A model generated the notes under the pieces. The model worked only from the letters and a program-made list of their open reading frames with translations. It was not told the origin of the DNA and did not search any database. A stretch of 13,992 nt of DNA from assembly GCA_934675695.1 (NCBI GenBank), contig CAKURN010000014.1, positions 1 to 13,992 on the forward strand, in the 5' to 3' direction. Positions 1-7,014 of the stretch are shown here, in pieces (the stretch's first letter is position 1; every line of letters begins with the position of its first letter). The position numbers and the translations under genes are program-made. The DNA is from an uncultured Candidatus Melainabacteria bacterium. Lineage in GTDB: Bacteria; Cyanobacteriota; Vampirovibrionia; Gastranaerophilales; Gastranaerophilaceae.

Positions 1-422
1 ACTTGGTCAGCTTTGTTCATAAATACAACAATGTATGGAACACCAACCTGACGAGCAAGAAGAATGTGTTCTTTAGTTTGAGGCATCGCACCATCTGTCG
101 CAGCAACTACAAGAATAGCACCGTCCATTTGTGCAGCACCAGTAATCATATTTTTAACATAGTCAGCGTGGCCTGGGCAGTCAACGTGAGCATAGTGGCG
201 TTTGTCTGTTTCATATTCAACGTGAGCAGTTGAAATGGTGATACCACGTGCTTTTTCTTCTGGAGCAGCATCGATTTCATCGAATTTTTTTGCTTCAGCT
301 TTACCTGCAGCAGCCATACAACCTGTAATAGCAGCAGTTAATGTTGTTTTACCATGGTCAACGTGACCAATAGTACCAACGTTAACGTGTGGCTTGGTTC
401 TTTCGTATTTTTCTCTAGCCAT
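1..422 (-). CDS. tuf: Elongation factor Tu, N-terminal part (cut by window edge)
   Basis: EF-Tu is the GTPase that delivers aminoacyl-tRNA to the ribosomal A site in the cytoplasm. The 140 visible codons cover most of the G domain. G1 is GHVDHGKT (P-loop), switch I carries RGITI, G3 is DCPGHADY, and the G4 motif begins at the edge as NKAD. The protein starts MAREKYERTKPHVNVGTIG, the standard EF-Tu opening. The start at 422 is preceded by AAGGAG (438-433) at a spacing of 10. It is the last visible gene of an operon that begins with three tRNA genes. The C-terminal part of the G domain and domains 2 and 3 lie outside the window. Identification is essentially certain; whether the genome has a second tuf copy cannot be seen. 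Confidence 0.98.
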   Translation of the reverse strand, partial: MAREKYERTKPHVNVGTIGHVDHGKTTLTAAITGCMAAAGKAEAKKFDEIDAAPEEKARGITISTAHVEYETDKRHYAHVDCPGHADYVKNMITGAAQMDGAILVVAATDGAMPQTKEHILLARQVGVPYIVVFMNKADQ

Positions 423-509
423 AAGATAAGTTCTCCTTTTTTCTTATTTTTTTAATTTTTTTCTAAGATTTTAAATCAACAATTTCTTGTCGTGATTTTA
501 TAAAAGATA

Positions 510-592
510 TGGGCAGAGGTGGATTCGAACCACCGTAGTCGTTTGACGGCAGATTTACAGTCTGCTCCCTTTAGCCACTCGGGCATCTACCC
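510..592 (-). tRNA. tRNA-Tyr (anticodon GUA)
   Basis: A complete 83-nt cloverleaf. The acceptor arm pairs GGGTAGA with TCTGCCC, and the anticodon stem/loop is CAGA-CTGTAAA-TCTG with GTA in place. The T arm is GGTGGTTCGAATCCACC. A long variable arm is present, as expected for bacterial tRNA-Tyr. The discriminator is A and CCA is not encoded. It sits 87 nt upstream of tuf and is probably cut out of the same transcript. Confidence 0.97.
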
Positions 593-653
593 ATATCAAA
601 ACTTGTTATAGATGATTATGAATAATATTCAGTTTTCAACTTGCAATTTAAAA

Positions 654-725
654 TGCCCTTGATGAGATTTGAACTCACGGCCTCTCCCTTACCAAGGGAG
701 TGCGCTACCCCTGCGCCACAAGGGC
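654..725 (-). tRNA. tRNA-Thr (anticodon GGU)
   Basis: A 72-nt cloverleaf with acceptor arms GCCCTTG and CAAGGGC, D stem GCGC/GCGC, and anticodon arm CTCCC-TTGGTAA-GGGAG with GGT at positions 34-36. The T arm contains GTTCAAATC. The discriminator is A and no CCA is encoded. It is the middle tRNA of the three upstream of tuf and reads ACC/ACU codons. Confidence 0.96.
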
Positions 726-813
726 AGACTGGCATTTTCTAGGTGAAGTGGTTTTAAAATATAAAACTCATCAACGACCCTTTAACTACTTTGTGACAGT
801 AGTTAATAAAAAA

Positions 814-885
814 AGCCGATGATGGGACTCGAACCCGCAACCTACGGTTTACAAAACCGTTGCTCTACCATTGAGCTACATCGGC
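814..885 (-). tRNA. tRNA-Thr (anticodon UGU)
   Basis: A 72-nt cloverleaf with acceptor arms GCCGATG and CATCGGC and anticodon arm ACGGT-TTTGTAA-ACCGT, giving TGT. The T arm contains GGTTCGAGTCC. The discriminator is T and CCA is not encoded. It is the first gene after the promoter at 901-929, so it heads the tRNA-tuf transcript. It is a second Thr isoacceptor, reading ACA and possibly other ACN codons. Confidence 0.96.
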
Positions 886-900
886 AATTTCCATAATTGT

Positions 901-929
901 ATAATATTAAAGACATAAAAAACTGTCAA
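901..929 (-). promoter_or_regulatory. Sigma-70-type promoter of the tRNA-tuf operon
   Basis: On the minus strand there is a perfect -35 TTGACA (929-924), a 17-nt spacer, and -10 TATTAT (906-901, 5 of 6 matches). The predicted start is near 894, a few bases before the first tRNA. The upstream flank (930-970) is very A/T-rich with A and T runs, which could act as an UP element, as expected for a stable-RNA promoter. No other promoter of this quality lies between the tRNAs and tuf. Confidence 0.85.
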
Positions 930-1133
930 GTATTATTTTTATAAAAATTTCAAAATTTTATTTTTTTGTGAAATTATGTGCGTTTTGCTTAATTGCAAAG
1001 GATTGTCCTTCTTATTTTTACTTCTATTTTATTAGAATTTTTGTTATTTCTATTAATAAAGCAATTCTACAAGCCAGATGAAGCAAGCTCACTTGAATAA
1101 AGTATTGCAAAATTAGATTTTTTTGTTGTAATA

Positions 1134-1139
1134 TATAAT
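1134..1139 (+). promoter_or_regulatory. Candidate -10 box for the 1196 gene
   Basis: A perfect TATAAT lies about 57 nt before the 1196 start codon, in an otherwise empty stretch (930-1195). No good -35 hexamer is found 16-18 nt upstream and there is no TGn extension, so this is a weak prediction in very A/T-rich DNA. Confidence 0.3.
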
Positions 1140-1195
1140 ATGGGAAAATTACCTGTTTTTGGATAAATTTTAAAGTATAGAGAAAGTCAATTTTA

Positions 1196-3625
1196 ATGCA
1201 AACAGCTAATGCACTAAATAATATTATAAGAATACTATTCAATCCTAAAATTGAAGCGTTTAAATTGTTTGATTTTTTAATCGTTAAATCTGATGACAAC
1301 AGATATTTAGCACAAATTACAGAAATTTATGACGACAAATTTGATTCTTCTCAAAATGTTGCAAAACTGAAAATTTTCTACAAAATATCAGAAAACAACG
1401 AAGTGATGCCTTATGATAATTTCACACCAAACAAAGAATGTGAAATTGTAAAAATAAAACAAGAAGAAGTTGAAAACTTCATAAATATGGATAAAGAAAC
1501 ATTTATTTTTGCAACAAATGCCAAAAATCAAATGTCATTAAATATTCAATATGACTTTTTTGACAACAATCCTATAATTCTTGCCGACAAGATTGAATGT
1601 GCGAACACAATTTCTCTTAATATTGCAAAAAAATTATCAGAAAAAAAACACTCTATTATTATTGACTCTACAGGTGTCATCGAACATGACTGTGCAAAAA
1701 AAATAGTTGCAAACAAAGACATAAGAATTCCACTAAATTTTTCAACTATAGATTTTGTTTTTGATAGATGTTTAAGCAATGCATCTTTGGAATTTCAAGC
1801 AACTGCAGGTGCAATAATCAACGAAATAAAAAACTTTGCAAGAAAACAAACTTCGGGCTTTATTCCTTTTAATGCGTTTTTAAGGGTAATTTTAGAACAA
1901 TACAAAGCAACACCTTATCCGGAGCTAAAAGTTCTCATCATTAAAATGAAAAAATATCAAATGAATGAGATTTTTGCACGCTATAAAAGAGATGTCGAAA
2001 ATTTGTTTAAAGCAATAGAAAAAAATCCCGTTGTAATTATTGATATTTCAACAGTTGATGTAAATTGGCAAAAAGCGTATTTAGAGTATTTAACAGACGC
2101 ATTGAATGAAGAAATTTATCTAATCACCAGAATAAATGAAGAAAATTGTGATATAGATTTAATAAACAAAATTTACAACAAAAAACCAAATATAGGCTTT
2201 ATTCCTATGGTTTCGTACAATTACAAAAAACTTCCATCTTTGATGCAATATTGCAAAAATTACATTTTGATGCCTACTTTGTATCAAAGAAATGACTTTT
2301 TGGATGCAAACTTCGCTTTAGCGAATTTGATTTCTGATGGTTGCATTCTTTTTGGCGAAAATACAGACAATTTCTTGTATTTAGCACAAGATTACGAGCT
2401 TTTGACACAAGAAAAAAGAAAAAATTACAAAAAAATCGTAATTTCAATGATAAACAAAGAAGAACAAGAAGAATTAGCCAACAAAAATCTGGGCAACAAA
2501 GGTGATTACTTTGAAAATCAAAAAACAGATTCTCAAAAATTAATCGACGAATTGTCAACTTTAGAAGAAGAAAACAATAAAAAGCTTGAGCAAGAAACAG
2601 CTTCTGAAGAAGAATTTACAGAAATCGAAAACCCGACTACAGAAAATACAAAAGATGAATTTGATGAAATAACAGCAAAACCTTCTGAAGAAGAAAATAT
2701 TTCAAAAGAAGAAACAGAAGAACAAACAAAAGAAGAACCTAAAGAAGAAGTTAAAGAACAAGATTTAGTTGACACAAATTCTATTTGTTTAGATGATATT
2801 TCAAATTCAACAGAAACATCAGAAGAAATTCAAAAAACTGAAGAAAAAGAAGAAACTGAAAAAATAAACGACAATTTTAAAGACATTTTAGAAGATACAA
2901 ACTCTAAAAACACAAACACGCAATCATCTACAGACAATAAACCAGAAAAAGAAGAAGAAATTTCTATCAAAGAAGAAACACCAAAAAATACAGATGATGA
3001 CGATGTTTTAGAGTTTTCTTTAGATGAAGATGAAGTTGAAGTTCCAACAGAAACCAAAGAAGAAAAAAATACAGACACAAATGAAGATTTGGTTTTTAGT
3101 GGCGATTCACCAAAAAAAGAAAACAAAGACGAATTAGCCTTAGCAAATGATAAAGAAACAGAAGAAGAAAAAATGGAATTGTCTGACGAAGAACTAGACT
3201 TTTTCCAATTAGCTCAAGAAACAAACAATGAACAAGAAAATCCTCAAAATTCTGAAGAATTGGACTTGTTTCAAGTAGCTGCGGATTCTTTAGACGATAG
3301 TTTCAAAGATATAATCAACACAAAATCGGAAACAGAAAAACAAACAATTAATATTGATAAAGATACAAAAATCGATGAAAAAATCTTAGAAGCCGGCGAA
3401 GAAAAAAAAGAAAATCTTCCAATTTTTAAAGAAGAAATAAAAGACGAGTCTTTAAACGAACAAGAATACGAAGTCGGAAACAAAGTGTATCACGACAATT
3501 ATGGCAATGGAACTGTAATTAAAATATTGAAATACGAAGGAAGACAACTTCTTCAAATAGATTTTGAAGAAGCAGGCAAAAAAACCCTAGAACCTAGAAT
3601 TGCTAACATCAAGTTGGTAGAATAA
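1196..3625 (+). CDS. HerA/VirB4-like protein lacking a P-loop, with acidic linker and C-terminal Tudor-like domain
   Basis: An 809-aa protein that I do not recognise by name. Residues about 20-90 look like a small beta-barrel comparable to the HAS barrel of HerA ATPases. Residues about 120-400 alternate hydrophobic strands and helices like a RecA/HerA fold. At the P-loop position the sequence is NNPIILADKIECANT, with no GxxxxGK[ST]. VVIIDIS (279-285) sits where Walker B would be, and LITR (309-312) resembles a sensor strand. Residues about 450-745 are low-complexity, rich in Glu, Lys, Thr and Asn, and probably disordered. Residues 757-809 (VGNKVYHDNYGNGTV onward) resemble the C-terminal Tudor-like domain of UvrD/PcrA. 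There is no signal peptide or membrane segment. The ribosome binding site is weak (AGAGAAAG). The stop lies 1 nt before flhB, so translation is probably coupled. The family assignment is inference; a non-catalytic scaffold or regulator is possible. Confidence 0.6.
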   Translation: MQTANALNNIIRILFNPKIEAFKLFDFLIVKSDDNRYLAQITEIYDDKFDSSQNVAKLKIFYKISENNEVMPYDNFTPNKECEIVKIKQEEVENFINMDKETFIFATNAKNQMSLNIQYDFFDNNPIILADKIECANTISLNIAKKLSEKKHSIIIDSTGVIEHDCAKKIVANKDIRIPLNFSTIDFVFDRCLSNASLEFQATAGAIINEIKNFARKQTSGFIPFNAFLRVILEQYKATPYPELKVLIIKMKKYQMNEIFARYKRDVENLFKAIEKNPVVIIDISTVDVNWQKAYLEYLTDALNEEIYLITRINEENCDIDLINKIYNKKPNIGFIPMVSYNYKKLPSLMQYCKNYILMPTLYQRNDFLDANFALANLISDGCILFGENTDNFLYLAQDYELLTQEKRKNYKKIVISMINKEEQEELANKNLGNKGDYFENQKTDSQKLIDELSTLEEENNKKLEQETASEEEFTEIENPTTENTKDEFDEITAKPSEEENISKEETEEQTKEEPKEEVKEQDLVDTNSICLDDISNSTETSEEIQKTEEKEETEKINDNFKDILEDTNSKNTNTQSSTDNKPEKEEEISIKEETPKNTDDDDVLEFSLDEDEVEVPTETKEEKNTDTNEDLVFSGDSPKKENKDELALANDKETEEEKMELSDEELDFFQLAQETNNEQENPQNSEELDLFQVAADSLDDSFKDIINTKSETEKQTINIDKDTKIDEKILEAGEEKKENLPIFKEEIKDESLNEQEYEVGNKVYHDNYGNGTVIKILKYEGRQLLQIDFEEAGKKTLEPRIANIKLVE

Positions 3626-3626
3626 T

Positions 3627-4808
3627 ATGGGTGATGAGAATAAACAGTTTGAAGCCAGTCAGCAAAAACTAAGAAAAGCCAGAGAAAACGGGCAAGTTGT
3701 AAAATCAAAAGATTTGTCTACAGCAATCGCAATTATTGTTATGTTTAGTGCGATTTATCTTATTGCACCCGTAATTTGGGGGCAATTAAGTGCTTTGTTT
3801 ACAATAATTTATGAACAAATTCCAAACAAACACCTAGAAGACATAGGCTATGCTTATCTTTTCACAAAAACAGTCATTCCAACAGCTTGTATATTACTTC
3901 CTATACTTGTTTTAGCGGCATGTGTCGGAATTTTGGGTGATATGATACAGATTGGACCTTTGTTTACTACAAAACCTATGGAATTTAGTGCTGAAAAATT
4001 CAACCCTACAAAATACTTCAAAAATTTAGCAAGCCCCAAGACTCTTTTTGATTTGTTCAAAAACATTATTAAAGTTATTCTTTTGGGGGTTATTGGCTAT
4101 ATGGTCTATACTTCTCATTTTGAACAAATTCTTATGCTTGCTGCAATAGACAACCAATTTGCTATTTTGATACAATTCGGTTCATTGATTTTAGACTTCA
4201 TAATAAAGGCAGGGATTGCGTTTTTAGTGATTGCAGCAGCAGATTACGGGGTTACAAAATGGAAGTTTTTACAAGACCAAAAAATGTCTTTTAAAGAAGT
4301 AAAAGATGAATACAAAAACTCAGAAGGTGATCCAAACGTAAAAGCCGCTCTCCGCCAAAGACGTCAACAACTTTTGCAAAAAAAGATGATGGACGCTGTA
4401 ACTACTTGCGATTTTGTCGTAACGAACCCGACCCATGTGGCTTGTGCTATTAAATACGATGCAGAAAAAATGGAATCGCCGATGTTGGTTGCAAAAGGAA
4501 CGGAATTGTTTGCACAAAAAATTAAAGAAATCGCTCGTGCAAATAATATCCCCGTTATCGAAAACCCGCCTGTCGCAAGGGCTTTGTATAGATTGGTCGA
4601 AGTAAATCGTCAAATTCCACCTGATTTGTATAAAGCAATTGCTGAAATTTTGATTTTTGTATACAAACTCAAAAAAACAACGGCAAAAGAACAAGAACGT
4701 GTCAGAAAGTCTGCAATCGAAAAAGGCGATATCCAAGCACAAAACATTTTCAAAGAAAAAAAAGAAAAATCGCTTGAAAAATTTAAAAACAAAGAAGAAA
4801 AAGAGTAG
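3627..4808 (+). CDS. flhB: Flagellar/type III export switch protein FlhB
   Basis: FlhB is the inner-membrane export-gate component of the flagellar type III apparatus. It cleaves itself within NPTH to switch substrate specificity. Here NPTH is at residues 267-270, almost the same position as in the enterobacterial protein. The N-terminal tail has the family pattern KLRKARENGQVVKSKDL. Four hydrophobic segments lie at about 31-52, 83-104, 145-163 and 180-206, followed by the conserved linker MSFKEVKDEYKNSEGDP (220-236). The C-terminal domain includes VAKGTELFAQKI and IPPDLYKAIAEIL, which fit FlhB better than SctU of virulence systems. A Lys/Glu-rich tail ends the protein. At 393 aa it is slightly longer than typical. 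It starts 1 nt after the upstream stop with no clear Shine-Dalgarno. No other flagellar genes are visible, so a non-flagellar type III role cannot be excluded. Confidence 0.88.
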   Translation: MGDENKQFEASQQKLRKARENGQVVKSKDLSTAIAIIVMFSAIYLIAPVIWGQLSALFTIIYEQIPNKHLEDIGYAYLFTKTVIPTACILLPILVLAACVGILGDMIQIGPLFTTKPMEFSAEKFNPTKYFKNLASPKTLFDLFKNIIKVILLGVIGYMVYTSHFEQILMLAAIDNQFAILIQFGSLILDFIIKAGIAFLVIAAADYGVTKWKFLQDQKMSFKEVKDEYKNSEGDPNVKAALRQRRQQLLQKKMMDAVTTCDFVVTNPTHVACAIKYDAEKMESPMLVAKGTELFAQKIKEIARANNIPVIENPPVARALYRLVEVNRQIPPDLYKAIAEILIFVYKLKKTTAKEQERVRKSAIEKGDIQAQNIFKEKKEKSLEKFKNKEEKE

Positions 4809-4861
4809 ACTTTCATTTTTAAATCCTTAACAAAATAATAACAGCACTTTTTAGCTATTAA

Positions 4862-4899
4862 GAATGTGTTTTCAAAAACATTCGTAAGTATTATTTTTT
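4862..4899 (+). terminator. Possible intrinsic terminator after flhB
   Basis: An inverted repeat GAATGT (4862-4867) / ACATTC (4878-4883), with further inner TTT/AAA pairing, is followed after a short gap by a T-rich run (about 4891-4898). The stem is short and A/T-rich and the T run is not adjacent, so the call is tentative. The same stretch must also hold whatever promotes the 4915 gene. Confidence 0.35.
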
Positions 4900-4914
4900 A
4901 AAAAAGGAGTCGAA

Positions 4915-5217
4915 ATGAAAAAAATATTTTTATCTGCTTTTGCAATAGGACTTTTATTTTCTATAGAAACTTTTGCACAATCAAATTTAGATAACCTTGC
5001 CTACAATAGTGCAAGCTCACTAAAATCTGAACTAAATTCAATCAACAGACAAATAGAAAGAAACGAATACAAAATAAAAACTATCAAAAATTCAAAAAAT
5101 CTTTCGCAAAATCAAAAACAAAATAGAATAAATTCTCTAGAATCACAAAATAGAAGCTTAAAAAGAAAATCTTCTAAAATAAAAAATGACTACAAAAGGG
5201 CTATTTCAAATTCTTAA
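4915..5217 (+). CDS. Small secreted alpha-helical protein, unknown function
   Basis: A 100-aa protein with a strong ribosome binding site (AAAGGAG, 5-6 nt before ATG). Residues 1-21 form a classical Sec signal peptide: Lys-Lys after Met, a hydrophobic core (IFLSAFAIGLLF), and a probable cleavage site TFA|QS between 21 and 22. The mature part (about 79 aa) is rich in Lys, Asn, Ser, Gln and Arg. It should form long helices or a coiled coil; IDs such as LKSELNSINRQIERNEYKI and the later NRINSLESQNRSLKRK show heptad-like hydrophobic spacing. It has no cysteines and no lipobox. It stands alone between flhB and a decayed gene. It is likely periplasmic or extracellular; the function is unknown. Confidence 0.75.
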   Translation: MKKIFLSAFAIGLLFSIETFAQSNLDNLAYNSASSLKSELNSINRQIERNEYKIKTIKNSKNLSQNQKQNRINSLESQNRSLKRKSSKIKNDYKRAISNS

Positions 5218-5265
5218 AACAAATTCTCTTTTTTATTTTTAGAAAAATAAATTGGTTTTTCTTAA

Positions 5266-5714
5266 TATTTTGTCAGCATTCAACCAGTTGGCTTAAGTTC
5301 AGCTATAGACAAAGAAATATCCAAAGATAAAAGTTCAACAATAACAACTTTTATTGATTACAAAACAAAAAACCAAAACAGAAGCAACAACTCTAGATAA
5401 TAATTCCATTATGGATAATTATATCAAGTATAGAGAAGCTATAGAATCTAAAGACAGTTTTTCAGAAGCAAGTCAACAATGGGCAGTTTTAATAAATATT
5501 TCTTGATACCCTATAAACCCCAATAAACACGATAATAAATGATTTTATCAGATATAAAACAGAAACAAAAGAAGAACAAAATGAAGCTAAAGAAGATTTG
5601 TCACTAGCAGACCAAGCAATAAATATTGTAACAGGAGCTATAGCAAATACTTTAACAGATGTTATCATTGATACTCTTTTTGAAGATGAAGATAAAAAAG
5701 AAGACCAAGAATAA
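5266..5714 (+). pseudogene. Decayed gene in three reading frames
   Basis: The stretch has protein-like composition but no intact reading frame. Fragment A (5266-5400) contains QPVGLSSAIDKEISKDKSS and runs to a stop after an A-rich tract. Fragment B, in the +1 frame (about 5345-5506), contains DNYIKYREAIESKDSFSEA and SQQWAVLINIS. Fragment C, in the +2 frame (5517-5714), contains SLADQAINIVTGAIANTLTD and ends in an acidic tail. The crossover between A and B falls in a run of A-rich codons (around 5360), a likely slippage site. Neither end has a good ribosome binding site and A lacks a start codon. The original function is not recognisable. A noncoding explanation is less likely because all three fragments carry balanced codon use and read in the same direction. 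This accounts for most of the 5218-5896 gap. Confidence 0.5.
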
Positions 5715-5733
5715 ATACCAATAATTTATACAG

Positions 5734-5774
5734 CCAAATTCCTCTCAAAAATTTTCTTTTAGGGGAATCTTGTA
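5734..5774 (+). repeat. Hairpin repeat, copy 1 (resembles the rsmG 3' end); possible terminator
   Basis: The 35-nt core 5734-5768 matches 6396-6429 with one single-base indel and one substitution. The arms ATTCCTCT (5738-5745) and AGGGGAAT (5761-5768) pair, with an inner AAAA/TTTT. On the minus strand it reads KIPLKENF and then TGA, because of one extra T relative to the rsmG end. It may act as a terminator for the decayed gene; it may also be a duplicated rsmG tail. Confidence 0.65.
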
Positions 5775-5896
5775 TAAATTTAATTTTATTTTATATTTAT
5801 TTGTTAATTTATGCAAATTTCACACTTAATATTACTCAATATTGTTTTAAGAAATTTAACAAAGGGAATATAAAAGAGTAGAAAAAGGAGTGTTAT

Positions 5897-6313
5897 ATGA
5901 ACGAGATCAACAAATTACAAGCAACAGCTTTTGGCTCTGCTTCCACAGGCAAAGCAACAAACAGTGAAAAAACGCAAAAAGATGATTCTATCTTTAATAA
6001 TGGAGTGGCTAGAAAACAAGCTTCATTGGGTACTGAAGATACGAGTTCAGCACTTGGACAATTGCAAGACCTCCTTGATGAAGCTAAATACCCTACAGGC
6101 AATCTTCCTGAAATTGAAGGTTCAGAAACAGTAATGCCAGAACCACCAGCAGATAACAACGACCAAGGACCATTCACTAGACTTTCAGAAAGACAACAAG
6201 AAAATATTGCAGAACAACGAGAAATTGAAAATTCTATTTTAGAAAAAAGTCGAGAAAATAGAGAAGCTATGAGAGCAGCTATGTGGAACATGATAAAAAA
6301 TGAAGATGAATAA
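5897..6313 (+). CDS. Orphan 138-aa soluble protein, unknown function
   Basis: A confident small gene with an excellent ribosome binding site (AAGGAG at 5885-5890, 6-nt spacing). I do not recognise the family. The N-terminal half is Ser/Thr/Gly/Asn-rich with little order (INKLQATAFGSASTGKATNS). A middle stretch (about 75-98) is Pro/Glu/Asp-rich (MPEPPADNNDQGPF). The C-terminal 40 residues form a strongly helical, charged segment (RQQENIAEQREIENSILEK and on to MRAAMWNMIKNEDE) that could be a coiled coil. It has no signal peptide, membrane segment or cysteine. A disordered N-terminus with a helical C-terminus would fit a secreted substrate, chaperone-like or adaptor protein, but this is speculation. 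It is bracketed by the two hairpin repeats and convergent with rsmG. The opposite strand is also open for 132 codons but lacks a ribosome binding site. Confidence 0.75.
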   Translation: MNEINKLQATAFGSASTGKATNSEKTQKDDSIFNNGVARKQASLGTEDTSSALGQLQDLLDEAKYPTGNLPEIEGSETVMPEPPADNNDQGPFTRLSERQQENIAEQREIENSILEKSRENREAMRAAMWNMIKNEDE

Positions 6314-6381
6314 TCACCTCTCTAGACTCACAAAAAAGAAAGCAAAATCTAGAAACAGGCGATATAAAATTCAACTAAAAA

Positions 6382-7014
6382 TTATTTTAACAAAACCAAA
6401 TTCCTCTCAAAATTTTCTTTGAGGGGAATTTTATATGGAATGATTTCAAAATTAGAATTTTTGTATTTCTTTTTAAAATTTTCTATTTCTTCTTCGACCA
6501 ATTTTGCTTTATAAATCAAAAAACTTCCATCTTTTTTTAGATGTTTTTTTGACAACTCAAAAACATCTATCATCTTTCCAACTGCCCTTGATACAATAGT
6601 ATCAACATTTAAAGGCTCAACTTCTTCAATTCTTGAATAAACAATCTCCAAATTTTTTAAATCTAATTTTTCTTTTATTTCTTTAATAAAATTTATTTTT
6701 TTAATTCTAGAATCATTTGCAATTATTTTTTTAGAAGGAAAACATATCGCAAGAATTACAGAGGGAAAACCACCCCCTGTACCAACATCGAGAATGCTTT
6801 CTTTTTTTAGAAAATCTTTCCATTTTAAAATAGAAAGAGAATCAAAAACATGTTTTTCAAACAAAACTTCAATATCATTTTTGCTCATCAAGTTTGTATG
6901 ATTGTTGTATTCGACAAAAATCTCTTGCCACAAATCGAGTTTTTTTGACGTTTCATTATCCAAAACATAATTTAATTCATTCTTTAATAAAATCTTTTTT
7001 TCTTCGTTATTCAT
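6382..7014 (-). CDS. rsmG: 16S rRNA (guanine527-N7)-methyltransferase RsmG (GidB)
   Basis: RsmG transfers a methyl group from S-adenosylmethionine to N7 of G527 in 16S rRNA; its loss is known to give low-level streptomycin resistance. At 210 aa it has the normal family length. HVFDSL (55-60) is the conserved substrate-side motif. LDVGTGGGFP (75-84) is the SAM-binding loop. D101 in ANDSRIKK follows strand beta-2, where an acidic residue contacts the ribose. SRAVG (142-146) is the family signature, and FLIYKAK (165-171) is the later conserved strand. The ATG at 7014 overlaps the end of the upstream 768-aa gene by 8 nt (ATGAATAA), so expression is probably coupled. The final codons form the hairpin at 6398-6431. 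Confidence 0.96.
   Translation of the reverse strand: MNNEEKKILLKNELNYVLDNETSKKLDLWQEIFVEYNNHTNLMSKNDIEVLFEKHVFDSLSILKWKDFLKKESILDVGTGGGFPSVILAICFPSKKIIANDSRIKKINFIKEIKEKLDLKNLEIVYSRIEEVEPLNVDTIVSRAVGKMIDVFELSKKHLKKDGSFLIYKAKLVEEEIENFKKKYKNSNFEIIPYKIPLKENFERNLVLLK
6398..6431. terminator. Bidirectional hairpin terminator inside the rsmG 3' end (repeat copy 2)
   Basis: A 14-bp stem with one T-G pair joins 6398-6411 to 6418-6431 around the 6-nt loop ATTTTC. On the minus strand it is followed by GGTTTTGTTAAAATAATTTTT, and on the plus strand the arm ends in TTTTATAT. It lies between the convergent 138-aa gene and rsmG and would serve both. It falls within the last codons of rsmG (KIPLKENFERN), so it is coding as well. 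Confidence 0.6.

Noticed and set aside
2533..3126. Ser-rich minus-strand open frames opposite the acidic linker
   Set aside because: GAA-rich codons on the plus strand read as TTC/TCT (Phe/Ser) in reverse, giving artificial open frames.
4320..4742. 140-codon minus-strand open frame inside flhB
   Set aside because: It lies wholly inside the conserved cytoplasmic domain of FlhB and has no family features or start signal.
3627..4808. Virulence-type SctU instead of FlhB
   Set aside because: The C-terminal IPPDLYKAIAEIL and VAKG motifs match FlhB better, and no other virulence-system genes are present; not fully excluded.
5226..5252. A/T-only inverted repeat after the small secreted protein gene as a terminator
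   Set aside because: The TTATTTT/AAAATAA stem has no G-C pair and a three-base loop; such pairings are expected by chance in this DNA.
5504..5541. TGA recoding in the decayed gene, since fragment B continues past TGA for ten codons
   Set aside because: A second TGA and a frame change follow, and none of the intact genes here needs TGA as a sense codon.
5893..6291. 132-codon open frame on the minus strand opposite the 138-aa gene
   Set aside because: It has no ribosome binding site, and the plus-strand frame has an excellent one and gene-like composition; the minus frame is a mirror of it.
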